From Planctomycetaceae bacterium (GTDB taxonomy: Bacteria > Planctomycetota > Planctomycetia > Planctomycetales > Planctomycetaceae): a DNA stretch of 64,000 nt. Made by a program: the position numbers and the translations under genes. The notes beneath the pieces were generated by a model. It had not been told where the DNA came from, did not search any database, and saw nothing but the letters and a program-made list of their open reading frames with translations. The first letter of the stretch is position 1. Each line of letters opens with the position of its first letter. The stretch covers positions 1-64,000 of the forward strand of contig JAKFUG010000046.1 of the NCBI GenBank assembly GCA_021732785.1, in the 5' to 3' direction. Positions 16,875 to 24,819 of the stretch are shown piece by piece.

Positions 16875-17384
16875 TCACGGTTTGCCAAAAGTAAGCTCCC
16901 CATCAATTTCCACTCCGCGAAGATCATCGAACTCGTCCATCCAGGCGGGACTGCCGCCGATGATGTCGTCGATGTCGCTCTCTTCCATTTCGACGGTGAT
17001 CGCTAGGTGAGGTCCCTTTCTGCCTGGCGTAGCTGAAAAGTATTTCGGCGTGAGGCTCCGCAGCGTGTCGATGATTGCGGGCAGGTCGCGGTTCGCATCA
17101 AAGTCTTCGGCCGACATGTTGAAGATGAGCTTCAATGATCTCTTCGGGCCGGGTGCTGGTTCGGTGGAGACAGGGTCTCGCAGTATCAGCGACTGATACT
17201 CCACACCCAATGCCTCAGCAACACTCCTGAGCGTCGCCATATCGACGGGATGACAACCCTGGACGCGCTGGATCGTGCGTCTCGTCATTCCGGTCTTTTC
17301 GCAGAGGTCCGCAACCGTCCAGCCCTTTTCTCTCCGCAGGGCGGCGATGGCGGGGCCATTGGCGATTTCAGACCTGCTTTCCAT
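16875..17384 (-). CDS. XRE-family HTH transcriptional regulator
   Basis: A 169-residue protein. Residues about 11-62 form a Cro/CI-type helix-turn-helix domain (IAALRREKGWTVADLCEKTGMTRRTIQRVQ...TLRSVAEALGV). The C-terminal part is acidic, with DLPAIIDTLRSLTP and EMEESDIDDIIGG, and may be a sensing or dimerisation domain. The orientation is opposite to its neighbours, so it may control the divergent rightward module starting after 17385 as well as itself. The C-terminal domain is not recognised. Confidence 0.82.
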   Translation of the reverse strand: MESRSEIANGPAIAALRREKGWTVADLCEKTGMTRRTIQRVQGCHPVDMATLRSVAEALGVEYQSLILRDPVSTEPAPGPKRSLKLIFNMSAEDFDANRDLPAIIDTLRSLTPKYFSATPGRKGPHLAITVEMEESDIDDIIGGSPAWMDEFDDLRGVEIDGELTFGKP

Positions 17385-17938
17385 GCGTCACCAAGTTACG
17401 CGCAACTGTCCGACATCTTGCGCATTCTCTTTCCCGTTAAGCACTTATGATTCATTACAGACAACGAAACAAGGAGCCACGAATGCAAATCCCAGTGCCG
17501 CCAACACGCTTCCGGACAGCAACATCGTCGCGTGCTGGGAATTGTACTGACTCCGTCTTTCCGTCGCCATTGCTGATCGAACCTGAAGAAATGTGGGGCT
17601 GGTTACGCACGCGGCTTCAAGTGTTGCGCGGATCTGACCTGGCGATCATGAAGAGTTTCGGCGGGGTGCTTTTTTTGTTCCGGCAGTCTCAGCGGGGCGG
17701 AAACACGGCGGAACTGAGTGGTTTCGCGTTGTCATTTAAGAAACCAGGCGAGCTGACTTGCCAAAAGACCGGGAATTATCCGGGAAAAACGATTTGGCAC
17801 GCGGGTTGCCAAGGGGCGCGCGATCCCAAGCCTCAGCACTCGGGAATGGCTCCAGTGCTCTACCAAAAGACCGACGGAGTTCATCGGTCTACCGAACGCG
17901 AAACCGGTTGTTTCGCACATCACAAGAAAGGGCACATC
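17385..17938. other. Spacer with one possible reading frame
   Basis: This is the divergent promoter region of the XRE regulator plus about 450 bases ahead of the small membrane protein. AAGGAG followed by ATG at 17483 opens a frame (MQIPVPPTRF...) that runs without a stop into the membrane protein at 17939, in the same frame. Its composition shows no recognisable domain, and the membrane protein has its own ribosome site, so I do not call a gene. A decayed or frameshifted short gene at 17483 is possible. Confidence 0.4.
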
Positions 17939-18148
17939 ATGCTGCCAGTCATCGGTTTGCTCGGGACCGCCTTCGCGGCTCTCGGTGCTTATGTCCTCGT
18001 GTGGTACCACGACCTCACGAAGGAAGAGCGTGAAGAGGCGGATCGCCTCGCCTGCGATTACGCCATGCAAATCTACAACCGGAAGCTGAATCAACTCAGC
18101 CATTCGGAGAAGGGCTTCATCAACGATTTGGTGAAGCAGCACTTCTAA
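17939..18148 (+). CDS. Small single-pass membrane protein
   Basis: A 69-residue protein (MLPVIGLLGTAFAALGAYVLVWYHD...) with one N-terminal transmembrane helix (residues 3-23). A charged cytoplasmic-type tail follows, LTKEEREEADRLACDYAMQIYNRKLNQL. AAGAAAGG precedes the start by about eight bases. Small membrane proteins like this accompany the coupling-protein module further along, but the function is unknown. Confidence 0.65.
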   Translation: MLPVIGLLGTAFAALGAYVLVWYHDLTKEEREEADRLACDYAMQIYNRKLNQLSHSEKGFINDLVKQHF

Positions 18149-18276
18149 TTGAAATGACCTGCGGGGTCGGGGCGCTCGTTGAGCGTCCCGGCCTTCTGCG
18201 GCAGGAAGTTCTCCGACATCGAATCCAAAGCACTAAGCTCGATCAACAGCCAGTTGAATTTATAGGAGAGACCACG

Positions 18277-19089
18277 ATGGCGTCTTTGCAAACAAAACCG
18301 CGTGAATGGTTCAAGCCCGACCCAAAACAACCGCGCAAGTTTTATGACGAGGACGAAGGCAATCGCCTCGGCGACGACATGCTGGCGCGTGGCGTACTGG
18401 TGCCGCTCCTGGCACGCCCGGAAGGCAACCACGGCATCATCATCGACGGCTGGCGTCGTTGGATGGCGGCTTGCAAGAAGGGAATCGTCGAACTGCCGGT
18501 CATCATTATCGAGAAGGGTCAGACGGAGATGGAAGTCCGGGGCATCCAGATTGCCACGGCGATTCACCGGGCGGATTTGACCGGCTTTGAGAAATGGATG
18601 GCTTGCAAGGAATTGCTGAGCCTCAATCCGGACTGGCAACTGGCTGACCTGGCCAAGTTCCTGCACTTGGGCGCGCCGACAATCACAAAGCTGATGTCGC
18701 CTTCAAAAGGCTCGAAGGCTTGGCAGGAAGCACTTGCAAATGGGCAGGTAGGCATCGGTGACTGTTACGCGGCGGCGGGACTGCCGGAGGCGGAGCAAGC
18801 CGCACTGCTGACCATGAAATTGTCGGGAGCAAGTCGCGACGATCTCGCCCAGGCCGGGCGCAAGCACCGCAACGGCAGCAAGCCGTCGATCAAGTTGACC
18901 CGAGTGAAATGCATCCTGCCATCGTCAGGCGTGAGCATCATCGCCAGCGGTGCGGAATTGTCACTGGATGATTTCATCGAGTCGCTGAGCGAGGCGCAGA
19001 AGGAAGCGAGAAAAGCGAGAGATAACGGCGGGGACATCAAATCGTTTCAGGCCGTGTTGAAGGCAAAAAACAAAAACCGAACCGAGTGA
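18277..19089 (+). CDS. ParB/RepB-family DNA-binding protein
   Basis: A 270-residue protein with the ParB N-terminal fold. It has FKPDPKQPRKFYD, a box II-like DGWRRWMAA (about residues 64-72, for the usual GxRRxxA) and EVRGIQIATAIHRADLTGFE. A KorB/ParB-like helix-turn-helix follows (LADLAKFLHLGAPTITKLM) and a basic C-terminus. TAGGAGAG supports ATG 18277 over upstream starts. There is no ParA partner in view, so it may regulate transcription or help maintain the excised element, not act in classical partition (inference). Confidence 0.85.
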   Translation: MASLQTKPREWFKPDPKQPRKFYDEDEGNRLGDDMLARGVLVPLLARPEGNHGIIIDGWRRWMAACKKGIVELPVIIIEKGQTEMEVRGIQIATAIHRADLTGFEKWMACKELLSLNPDWQLADLAKFLHLGAPTITKLMSPSKGSKAWQEALANGQVGIGDCYAAAGLPEAEQAALLTMKLSGASRDDLAQAGRKHRNGSKPSIKLTRVKCILPSSGVSIIASGAELSLDDFIESLSEAQKEARKARDNGGDIKSFQAVLKAKNKNRTE

Positions 19090-19203
19090 GCGACTCGATA
19101 ACAACGCTCCCAATGACCCCGCACATGGACGTGGAGTGTTTACTGCCGCGACCTCAGGGTCACGGCATTCTCAAGAGCCCTGACCAAGAAAGGAACCCTT
19201 CCG

Positions 19204-20787
19204 ATGAACCGGCAAGCAGAAGACGAAGCAGTGTTCCTTCTCTGTATCGTCGTGTTTGTAGTCGCGATGTACTACCGCTCGCGCCAGCGTCCTGCGGCGA
19301 CGGAGTATGGCACGGCAACGTTTGCCAGCGAAGGCGTGCTGCGGGCTGCTGGGATGCTCTCGGACAGGGGGCTCATGCTTGGTCGCACCTTCAGCGGAAA
19401 CCTCATCCGTCTACCCGACTACTGCCATTTGCTCCTGATCGGCGGCAGCGGTTCAGGCAAAGGCGTCAGCATGATCTTGACGAACCTGCTTACGTATGTG
19501 CGTGGCTCGATTGTGTGTTTCGATACCAAAGGGGATTTGTATGCCATCGCCAGCCACCGCCGCGTCGCAATGGGACAGCGCATCATCAGAATTGCACCGT
19601 TTAATGGAGGACAGGATTCACTCAATGTCCTCGACACGATTCCACGCGATAGTCCTCTACTCGTTGATTTAGCCAAGGCAATGGCTGAAGCACTGGTTGT
19701 AAGGCAGCACACCGAGCCCGATCCGCACTGGAACGAGAAGGCCGTCCAGGTCATCTGTGCCCTTCTTGTTCTCGTGCTACTGCTGGTTAAAGACGAGGAA
19801 CGCAACCTCAACTCGGTGCAGGAAATCGCCAGCGATCCTGATCTTCTGAGAGCCGCTATCAATAAGCTTCGCGAACTGGGCGGAATTCCAGCCAGGCTCG
19901 GTGCTCAACTCACCTCCCTCTTCGACAAACAGACTGGGGAACTCACGAAAGAAGGGGCGGGTGTTATCAGCACGGTCTCGCGTCACTTGTGCTTTCTGGA
20001 CAGCGAGCTGGTGGCGCAGGCGGTCTCACGCAGCACGTTCGATCCGCAGGAGCTGCTCAGGCCGGGCACAACCTTGTTTATTCAGATTCCCCCTGACCAA
20101 CTTGACGCTCAGAAGGGGGTCTTGAGGTGCTTGATTTCGACATTGGTCCGCATCATCGGCGCTCGCGGCAATGAGCAGGACGGAGAAGTGTTGATGTTGC
20201 TTGATGAGGCTTCGGCATTAGGGGCATCGCTGCCAGCAATCGAGGAAGCTTTGGTGCGAGGGAGATCGGCGGGAGTACGAATGCTACTTGCGTATCAGTC
20301 GGAAAGTCAGGTGCGGGCGGCGTTTCCCAGTAAGCCCACGCTGCTCTACGACAACTGTTCCGTGCAAATTTATCTGGGTGCCGCGAGCAGTTACGAGACA
20401 GCGGAAAGAATCAGCAAAAGCCTAGGGGAATGGACGCAGGTGGTGGAGAGTTATGGTTCCAACGAGTCACAGTCTTGGCACAGCACCCAACCCGGCGGAC
20501 AAGGAAGTCGGGGTTCGTCCCAGAATTACTCGCTTTGCGGGCGGGCGCTGCTCCGGCCCGAAGAGGTTCTGACCTTGAATAACGATTACCTGATTGCGTT
20601 TGTGCGCGGGATGTCACCGATCCTGGCGAGAAGAGTGAAGTGGTACGAAGACCAAGCATTCAACCCCGCCCGGCCAAAACAGCGAAAACCATCGCTGTGG
20701 GACGGCGTGAGTTGGGGATGGCGGATTTGGGCAGTAGGCGTTCTGACTTTCATCCTGCTGGCCCTGATGAAGAGAGCCAACCACTGA
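19204..20787 (+). CDS. Type IV coupling protein (VirD4/TraG-like ATPase)
   Basis: A 527-residue protein with one N-terminal membrane helix (about residues 10-24), Walker A GGSGSGKGVS near 80, Walker B VLMLLDEAS near 330, and the TraG/TraD C-terminal motif LAYQSESQVRAAF. An extra C-terminal hydrophobic segment is present (WAVGVLTFILLALM). Coupling proteins link the relaxase-DNA complex to a type IV secretion channel. Its presence next to the MobF relaxase without secretion genes points to use of a channel encoded elsewhere. AAAGGAA lies upstream of the start. At 527 residues it is short compared with TraD-type proteins but usual for TraG/VirD4. Confidence 0.92.
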   Translation: MNRQAEDEAVFLLCIVVFVVAMYYRSRQRPAATEYGTATFASEGVLRAAGMLSDRGLMLGRTFSGNLIRLPDYCHLLLIGGSGSGKGVSMILTNLLTYVRGSIVCFDTKGDLYAIASHRRVAMGQRIIRIAPFNGGQDSLNVLDTIPRDSPLLVDLAKAMAEALVVRQHTEPDPHWNEKAVQVICALLVLVLLLVKDEERNLNSVQEIASDPDLLRAAINKLRELGGIPARLGAQLTSLFDKQTGELTKEGAGVISTVSRHLCFLDSELVAQAVSRSTFDPQELLRPGTTLFIQIPPDQLDAQKGVLRCLISTLVRIIGARGNEQDGEVLMLLDEASALGASLPAIEEALVRGRSAGVRMLLAYQSESQVRAAFPSKPTLLYDNCSVQIYLGAASSYETAERISKSLGEWTQVVESYGSNESQSWHSTQPGGQGSRGSSQNYSLCGRALLRPEEVLTLNNDYLIAFVRGMSPILARRVKWYEDQAFNPARPKQRKPSLWDGVSWGWRIWAVGVLTFILLALMKRANH

Positions 20788-20815
20788 GTCACCAACGACA
20801 CGAAGGAGGTGCGAT

Positions 20816-21112
20816 ATGGACCGGAAATTAGGAGAAGGTCACCTGCAAGCGATGGCTCGCCTCGGGCTCAAGGAACTACGCAATGCTCTCAACCCGTCGC
20901 GAGAGAGTGTTGCGGATTCGGAGATCGGACTCTACGGAACTGCTACGCAAGGCGAGATCGCAGATGCTCGCGGTGGTCCCGGCCAAGGGCCTGAGCAGGA
21001 GTCGCCCAACGAAAAGCTGAGTTTGGACGACCTCCGTGTTGCCGCGAAGGAACAATCCCAACTGGACGGAAGAAGCCGGGAGCGCGATATGGACAGGGAG
21101 TTGGATCGATAA
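20816..21112 (+). CDS. Small element protein downstream of coupling protein
   Basis: A 98-residue acidic, probably flexible protein (MDRKLGEGHLQAMARLGLKELRNALNPSRESVADSEIGLYGTATQGEIADAR...). A strong ribosome site (AAGGAGG) and close spacing (28 bases) after the coupling-protein gene make it a co-transcribed gene. The N-terminal 55 residues look conserved-like; the rest is low complexity. No function is known to me. Confidence 0.68.
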   Translation: MDRKLGEGHLQAMARLGLKELRNALNPSRESVADSEIGLYGTATQGEIADARGGPGQGPEQESPNEKLSLDDLRVAAKEQSQLDGRSRERDMDRELDR

Positions 21113-21248
21113 TCCAAGTCCCATTGGTGCTGCAACTCGGATGAGGGAGCAGGTCGCAGTGAGGTGAGGCCCCTCGGGGCTATGACCCATACGCAATACA
21201 GGCAAAGTCAATTACCCGTTTTTCAATCAAGAGAAGGGAGATTTCACC

Positions 21249-21431
21249 ATGTTGCTCGCTAACTGGTTCGCAGACCAGATCGGGACAGGGGCTGGCTGGC
21301 TGATGCTATTCATCGGCGTCGTCCTCTACTACGCCAAGAAGTTCGGCAACGCCAATCCCGAAGTGAAGGAAGCAGCAAAGAAGGCCGCAGCCTCAAAGGC
21401 GATCAGCCTGATCGGTCGCCTTCTCAAGTAA
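21249..21431 (+). CDS. Small membrane protein
   Basis: A 60-residue protein with one transmembrane helix (about residues 12-28, GTGAGWLMLFIGVVLYY) and a Lys/Ala-rich tail (KEAAKKAAASKAISLIGRLLK). GAAGGGAG precedes the ATG. It lies in the rightward module between the coupling protein and the recombinase. The function is unknown. Confidence 0.6.
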   Translation: MLLANWFADQIGTGAGWLMLFIGVVLYYAKKFGNANPEVKEAAKKAAASKAISLIGRLLK

Positions 21432-21494
21432 CCACCCCGGCGGGCGCGGAGAGCGTTCTCCGCCCCGCCTCTTTTCCAGGAAAGGAACTTTGCG

Positions 21495-21803
21495 ATGGAA
21501 CTGTTTTTTGTATTTCTCGGCGTTGTGCTTGTCGGTGGACTCATCATGGCCATCGCCAAACGCATTTGGCTTTTCGTTTCGTGGCGTGTGCTGGGCTTCA
21601 AGCCGCGAATCCTGGTCGAAGAGCAGGTGAAGCGGACGGTTGATGAGTGCGCCAGTGCGGCGATGCAGTTGGACACGGTCGCGGCTGCGACGCTCGGCAT
21701 CGAGATGACGGAGGACCAAAAGATCCAACATCTCGCGCAGGTGCAGGAGTACACACGTGCCGTGATCGAGCGGTACATCCACAACGTCATGACCCATGCG
21801 TAA
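21495..21803 (+). CDS. Small membrane-anchored protein
   Basis: A 102-residue protein with one N-terminal transmembrane helix (ELFFVFLGVVLVGGLIMAIA). A mostly helical soluble part follows (EEQVKRTVDECASAAMQLDTVAAATLG...VQEYTRAVIERYIHNVM). AAAGGAA lies before the start. It follows the 60-residue membrane protein by 63 bases and is probably in the same operon. The family is not recognised. Confidence 0.62.
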   Translation: MELFFVFLGVVLVGGLIMAIAKRIWLFVSWRVLGFKPRILVEEQVKRTVDECASAAMQLDTVAAATLGIEMTEDQKIQHLAQVQEYTRAVIERYIHNVMTHA

Positions 21804-21846
21804 GCAGCATTCAGGTTAGCCCGGAAGCAAGAAAGGAGGAGGAGCG

Positions 21847-22107
21847 ATGACTATCGACGAACGTCTGGAGCGTATCGAAGCCGCGCTCCTTCTCCTTTGC
21901 GGGCGGCACGAGACGAAAGCTTGGTACTCCGTCCAGGAATTCGCCAGCCTCGTCGGACGTGAGCCGTTCACCTGCCGTGAATGGTGTCGCCGTGGCCGCA
22001 TCCATGCAGTCAAGAAGAAAAGCGGCAGAGGTGCATATGCCGCGTGGGCAATTGCTCACGAAGAGTTGGAGCGTTTTCGGCGTGAAGGACTTTTGAGTGG
22101 TCGTTGA
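21847..22107 (+). CDS. Excisionase-like helix-turn-helix protein
   Basis: An 86-residue protein. After a short amphipathic start (IDERLERIEAALLLL) it has a MerR/Xis-type HTH: WYSVQEFASLVGREPFTCREWCRRGRIHAVKKKSGRGAYAAWAIAHEEL. Proteins of this type often control or direct the recombinase encoded next to them. Here a serine recombinase gene follows about 330 bases later in the same direction, so a directionality or regulatory role is plausible but not shown. The ribosome site AAAGGAGGAGG is very strong. Confidence 0.8.
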   Translation: MTIDERLERIEAALLLLCGRHETKAWYSVQEFASLVGREPFTCREWCRRGRIHAVKKKSGRGAYAAWAIAHEELERFRREGLLSGR

Positions 22108-22211
22108 GCAGCAACACCTCTTGAGTGATTCGATGTGTTCCCGTGCCGGGTCGTGGCGGACCGTGCGCGCATTACCCCAGCCATGTCCTTCAGCGGTGGT
22201 GGATTCCCGTT

Positions 22212-22436
22212 ATGTCCCGCAGCAATCGGAAAAAAGATTGCGAAGTCGCAGGCGATGCCCGAAAGAGCATCGTCCCGGCCGGGACGCCGGATTGGGTGAC
22301 CGCTGAACTGGTCGAGGCCACGATTCGCACCTGGCAACCTTACTACCAGGCTCGCCTGACTCCCGACGACGCTGTTACAATGATCCTCAACGTGGGTCGG
22401 TTGTACGAGGCGTTTGGTCGGGAGTCGTCACCATGA
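22212..22436 (+). CDS. Small protein translationally coupled to the serine recombinase
   Basis: A 74-residue protein (MSRSNRKKDCEVAG...) with the core PDWVTAELVEATIRTWQPYYQARLTPDDAVTMILNVGRLYEAF. It resembles short proteins I associate with recombinases in planctomycetes. Its stop overlaps the recombinase start as ATGA (22433-22436), so the two are probably translated together. The ribosome site is weak. It may be a recombinase partner or regulator (inference). Confidence 0.65.
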   Translation: MSRSNRKKDCEVAGDARKSIVPAGTPDWVTAELVEATIRTWQPYYQARLTPDDAVTMILNVGRLYEAFGRESSP

Positions 22437-23923
22437 AACAGTTCGTCGCGTTGGCACGGGTCAGCAGCCGGGAACAGGAACGCGAAGGCTTTTCGCTCGA
22501 AGTGCAGGAAGACGCACTCAAGCGTTACGCCACGCAGGCTGGCGGCGAAATCGTCAAGCTCTATCGCATCGCGGAAACCGCGAGCAAGGGCGATGAACGC
22601 AAGACCTTCCGCGAGTTGGTCAACTACGCCAAGAAGAATGCTGGCATCCTTGACGGCCTGCTGTTCTACAAGGTGGATCGTGCCGCTCGCAATCTGTTCG
22701 ATTACGTCGAACTCGAACGGCTGGAGTCGGAATACGACCTGCCGTTCATTTCGGTTTCGCAGCCGACTGAAAACACGCCCGCCGGACGCATGATGCGGCG
22801 GACGCTGGCGAACATGGCCAGCTTCTACACGGAACAGCAATCGGTCGATGTCCGCGAGGGGCTGTCCCGTCGCGTTCAGGAAGGCTGGTTCGTCAATCGC
22901 GGTCCTTACGGCTATCGCAACATCCGCAAGGATGGTCGCGGCATGGTCGAGATTGATCCCATCCCGGCCGACAACGTCCGTCGCATTTTCCATCTCTTCG
23001 CCTGGGATCACCACACGCTCGACACGCTGGTCGAGAAACTGACGGCGGAAGGTCGGCAGTTCCGCCCCTCGATGCCGAAATTCCCGCGAAGCTCCGTCCA
23101 CAACATTCTCAAGGACCGGGCCTACATCGGCGAAATCGAATTCCGGGGCGAGTGGTATCCCGGCAAGCATGAGCCGCTGATCGACCGGGCGACGTGGAAC
23201 CGGGTGCAAGCCTTGCTCGGAGGGCACGTTTACCAGTCGCACGCCCTGACCTATGCAGGCGACATCATCCAATGCGGGCACTGCGGTCATCCGATCACCG
23301 GCGAGCAGAAGACCAAGAAGACGAAAGCTGGCGAGCGGTTCTACAACTATTACCGCTGCACCTACTACAACGTCGCCGGTCATCCCCGCACCCGCGTGAC
23401 GGAAGCCGACCTCGACGGCCAGGTGCTGGCCGTCTTCGACAAGATGCGGATCGAGGACGAAGGGGTCCGCGACTGGTTCCGCATGGTGCTGGCGTCACAG
23501 ACTCGCGATGCTCAAGCCGATTCCCGTGCCCAGCGGGCGGAGCTAACCCGTCAGGAATCGCTTTTGGTCCAGCAGCAAGATCGTCTGCTCAACATGCGGT
23601 TGTCGGAGGACATCGACCAGGAAACCTTCGCCCGCAAGCACACGGAGTTCCGCGACCGGCTCTCCTCGGTCAAGCTGCAACTCGACGTTCTGGACCGCTC
23701 GCACGACGAAATGGCGGAGTTGGCGTCGAAAGTTTTTGAACTTTCGCAAACGCTTCGGCAGCAATGGCTTACCGCCGATTACGCGGCGAAGCGTCGAATC
23801 CTCGAAATCGTGTTTTTGAACTGCCGACTCGAAGACGCAAGTCTTGTCCCCACAATGAGAAAGCCCTTCGACGTTGTCGCCGAAGGGCTCATTTCTCAAC
23901 AAAGTCGGGATGGCGGGATTTGA
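22433..23923 (+). CDS. Large serine recombinase (integrase)
   Basis: A 496-residue serine integrase. The N-terminal resolvase domain has ARVSSREQ (catalytic Ser10) and FYKVDRAARN. The recombinase domain follows (about 150-270, WFVNRGPYGYRN...PRSSVHNILKDRAYIGEI). A zinc ribbon comes next, with CGHCG near 281-285 and a later Cys in YYRC, and then a coiled coil (LTRQESLLVQQQDRLLNMRLSEDI...). The C-terminus MRKPFDVVAEGL lies over the hairpin that is also the tRNA terminator. The stop codon TGA (23921-23923) is inside the tRNA-Pro gene on the other strand. This places the crossover at the tRNA 3' end and makes this enzyme the likely cause of the present integration. Confidence 0.93.
   Translation: MKQFVALARVSSREQEREGFSLEVQEDALKRYATQAGGEIVKLYRIAETASKGDERKTFRELVNYAKKNAGILDGLLFYKVDRAARNLFDYVELERLESEYDLPFISVSQPTENTPAGRMMRRTLANMASFYTEQQSVDVREGLSRRVQEGWFVNRGPYGYRNIRKDGRGMVEIDPIPADNVRRIFHLFAWDHHTLDTLVEKLTAEGRQFRPSMPKFPRSSVHNILKDRAYIGEIEFRGEWYPGKHEPLIDRATWNRVQALLGGHVYQSHALTYAGDIIQCGHCGHPITGEQKTKKTKAGERFYNYYRCTYYNVAGHPRTRVTEADLDGQVLAVFDKMRIEDEGVRDWFRMVLASQTRDAQADSRAQRAELTRQESLLVQQQDRLLNMRLSEDIDQETFARKHTEFRDRLSSVKLQLDVLDRSHDEMAELASKVFELSQTLRQQWLTADYAAKRRILEIVFLNCRLEDASLVPTMRKPFDVVAEGLISQQSRDGGI
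23862..23889 (-). terminator. Terminator-like hairpin of tRNA-Pro, inside the recombinase gene
   Basis: AGCCCTTCG (23862-23870) and CGAAGGGCT (23881-23889) form a nine-base stem with a ten-base loop. Read on the minus strand it stands 15 bases after the tRNA 3' end and is followed by TTCTCATT, as a weak factor-independent terminator. It lies within the C-terminal codons of the recombinase. Confidence 0.6.
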
Positions 23924-23979
23924 ACCCACGACCTCTACGTCCCGAACGTAGCGCTCTAGCCAAGCTGAGCTACATCCCG
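23905..23979 (-). tRNA. tRNA-Pro (anticodon CGG)
   Basis: A full 75-base cloverleaf. The acceptor CGGGATG pairs with CATCCCG, followed by discriminator A. The D-stem is GCTC/GAGC, the anticodon stem CTACG/CGTAG holds loop TTCGGGA (anticodon CGG), and the T-stem GTGGG/CCCGC has loop TTCAAAT. CCA is not encoded. The 3' half is shared with the last codons of the serine recombinase, so this gene is the attachment site of the element. The 5' part and promoter lie on the chromosomal side. Confidence 0.96.
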
Positions 23980-24023
23980 ATTTGTCGCGTTCGCCTCGGG
24001 AAGGCAACGCGAAGATGGCGTGG

Positions 24024-24051
24024 ATTCTAGCAAGTGTGCGCATTGGGTCAA
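24024..24051 (-). promoter_or_regulatory. Sigma-70-type promoter of tRNA-Pro
   Basis: Read on the minus strand, TTGACC (24051-24046) is followed after 16 bases by TAGAAT (24029-24024). This is close to the -35/-10 consensus. It lies about 45 bases upstream of the tRNA 5' end, in the part that is chromosomal. Confidence 0.7.
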
Positions 24052-24327
24052 CCGCGGAAGAGACTCCAATTGAGAATCCGTCGCCTTTCGAGATTTGAGC
24101 GGGGGATGAACGGTCTTTGATAGAGACCGTGTGGAGCCAGAGCGATGGGTTCACCAACTGCCAATCTGTCTCCCGTCGGACGGTGTGGCGCTTCCCGTGA
24201 GGACGACGGTCGGCATTCCAACAATCGAAAATCGGACGGAGCAAGCGAGTGCCCAACGGCCGTTTGATTGGCTGATGAGACGCCTATCGTGGTATGAGGC
24301 GCAACCCAGTTCGCTGGTGACGCAACC

Positions 24328-24640
24328 TCACGATGGGGTGAGCGCATCCCGGCAGACGCGCAGGATATTTTGCCCGAGGATCTTGCGAATGGCGTCGTCC
24401 TGGTAGCCGCGTTGAACGAGACCCACGGTGAGCAGCGGCCGGTTCGTCCCTCCGAGACTCTCCGCTTTGGGCCATTGACCGCTCTGTAGAACCTTCCGGC
24501 CACAGGGCCGCAAAACGATTTCTTCTCCGACCGCGGCTGGGAATCCCTTTCGCGGCCGCGGCGGCATTTTGCGATATGTGCGTCACATCGGTTTCCACCG
24601 CGACGTGGTCCATGCCGGACGTCTCGCGCGTTTCGTTAGC
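24328..24640 (-). pseudogene. Remnant of an M19 membrane dipeptidase gene (C-terminal end)
   Basis: The minus strand encodes the segment LLTVGLVQRGYQDDAIRKILGQNILRVCRDAL just before a stop. It matches the C-terminal pattern of renal-dipeptidase-like M19 peptidases (L...RGY.d.dirkILG.N.LRV). In another frame just upstream, GMDHVAVETD resembles the family's GIDHVGIGTD segment, so the fragment is frameshifted. The N-terminal catalytic part is absent; the space is taken by the start of the sulfatase gene. I infer a decayed gene next to the integration hotspot. The remaining 24052-24327 stretch shows no gene. Confidence 0.5.
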
Positions 24641-24819
24641 GACGACCGTTCCGAGCGACATTGCGGATGCCGCGCGACTGTTGTCGCTTTGGCATGACCA
24701 TGAATCTGTCCATGACGATGGCTGACGTACCACTTTCAACCATTCGGTTGACTCCCGGTCTTCATTCGCGAGAATGCAGGCAGCCCTCTCGTGATTTCGA
24801 TGTCTGGAAGATGATCATC

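Larger units (their letters stand above)
1..23923. mobile_element. Integrative mobilizable element, right-hand part (left end outside window)
   Basis: The region carries a MobF relaxase, a coupling protein, a ParB-like protein, an N12-class methylase/helicase, many small accessory genes and two site-specific recombinases. Its right end is placed at the tRNA-Pro gene, because the serine recombinase reading frame stops inside the 3' half of that tRNA, as expected when an element recombines into a tRNA 3' end. Gene density and families change at once to chromosomal planctomycete genes beyond 23,980. No type IV secretion (VirB-like) genes are visible, so within the window it looks mobilizable, not self-transmissible. 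The left end and the second attachment site are not in the window. Confidence 0.8.

Noticed and set aside
17483-17938. Gene fused in frame to the small membrane protein
   Set aside because: Although AAGGAG precedes ATG 17483, the encoded sequence has no recognisable domain and the membrane protein has its own ribosome site; kept only as a possibility.
22343-23383. Antisense frame (346 residues) opposite the serine recombinase
   Set aside because: It mirrors the recombinase codons and has no protein-like motif.
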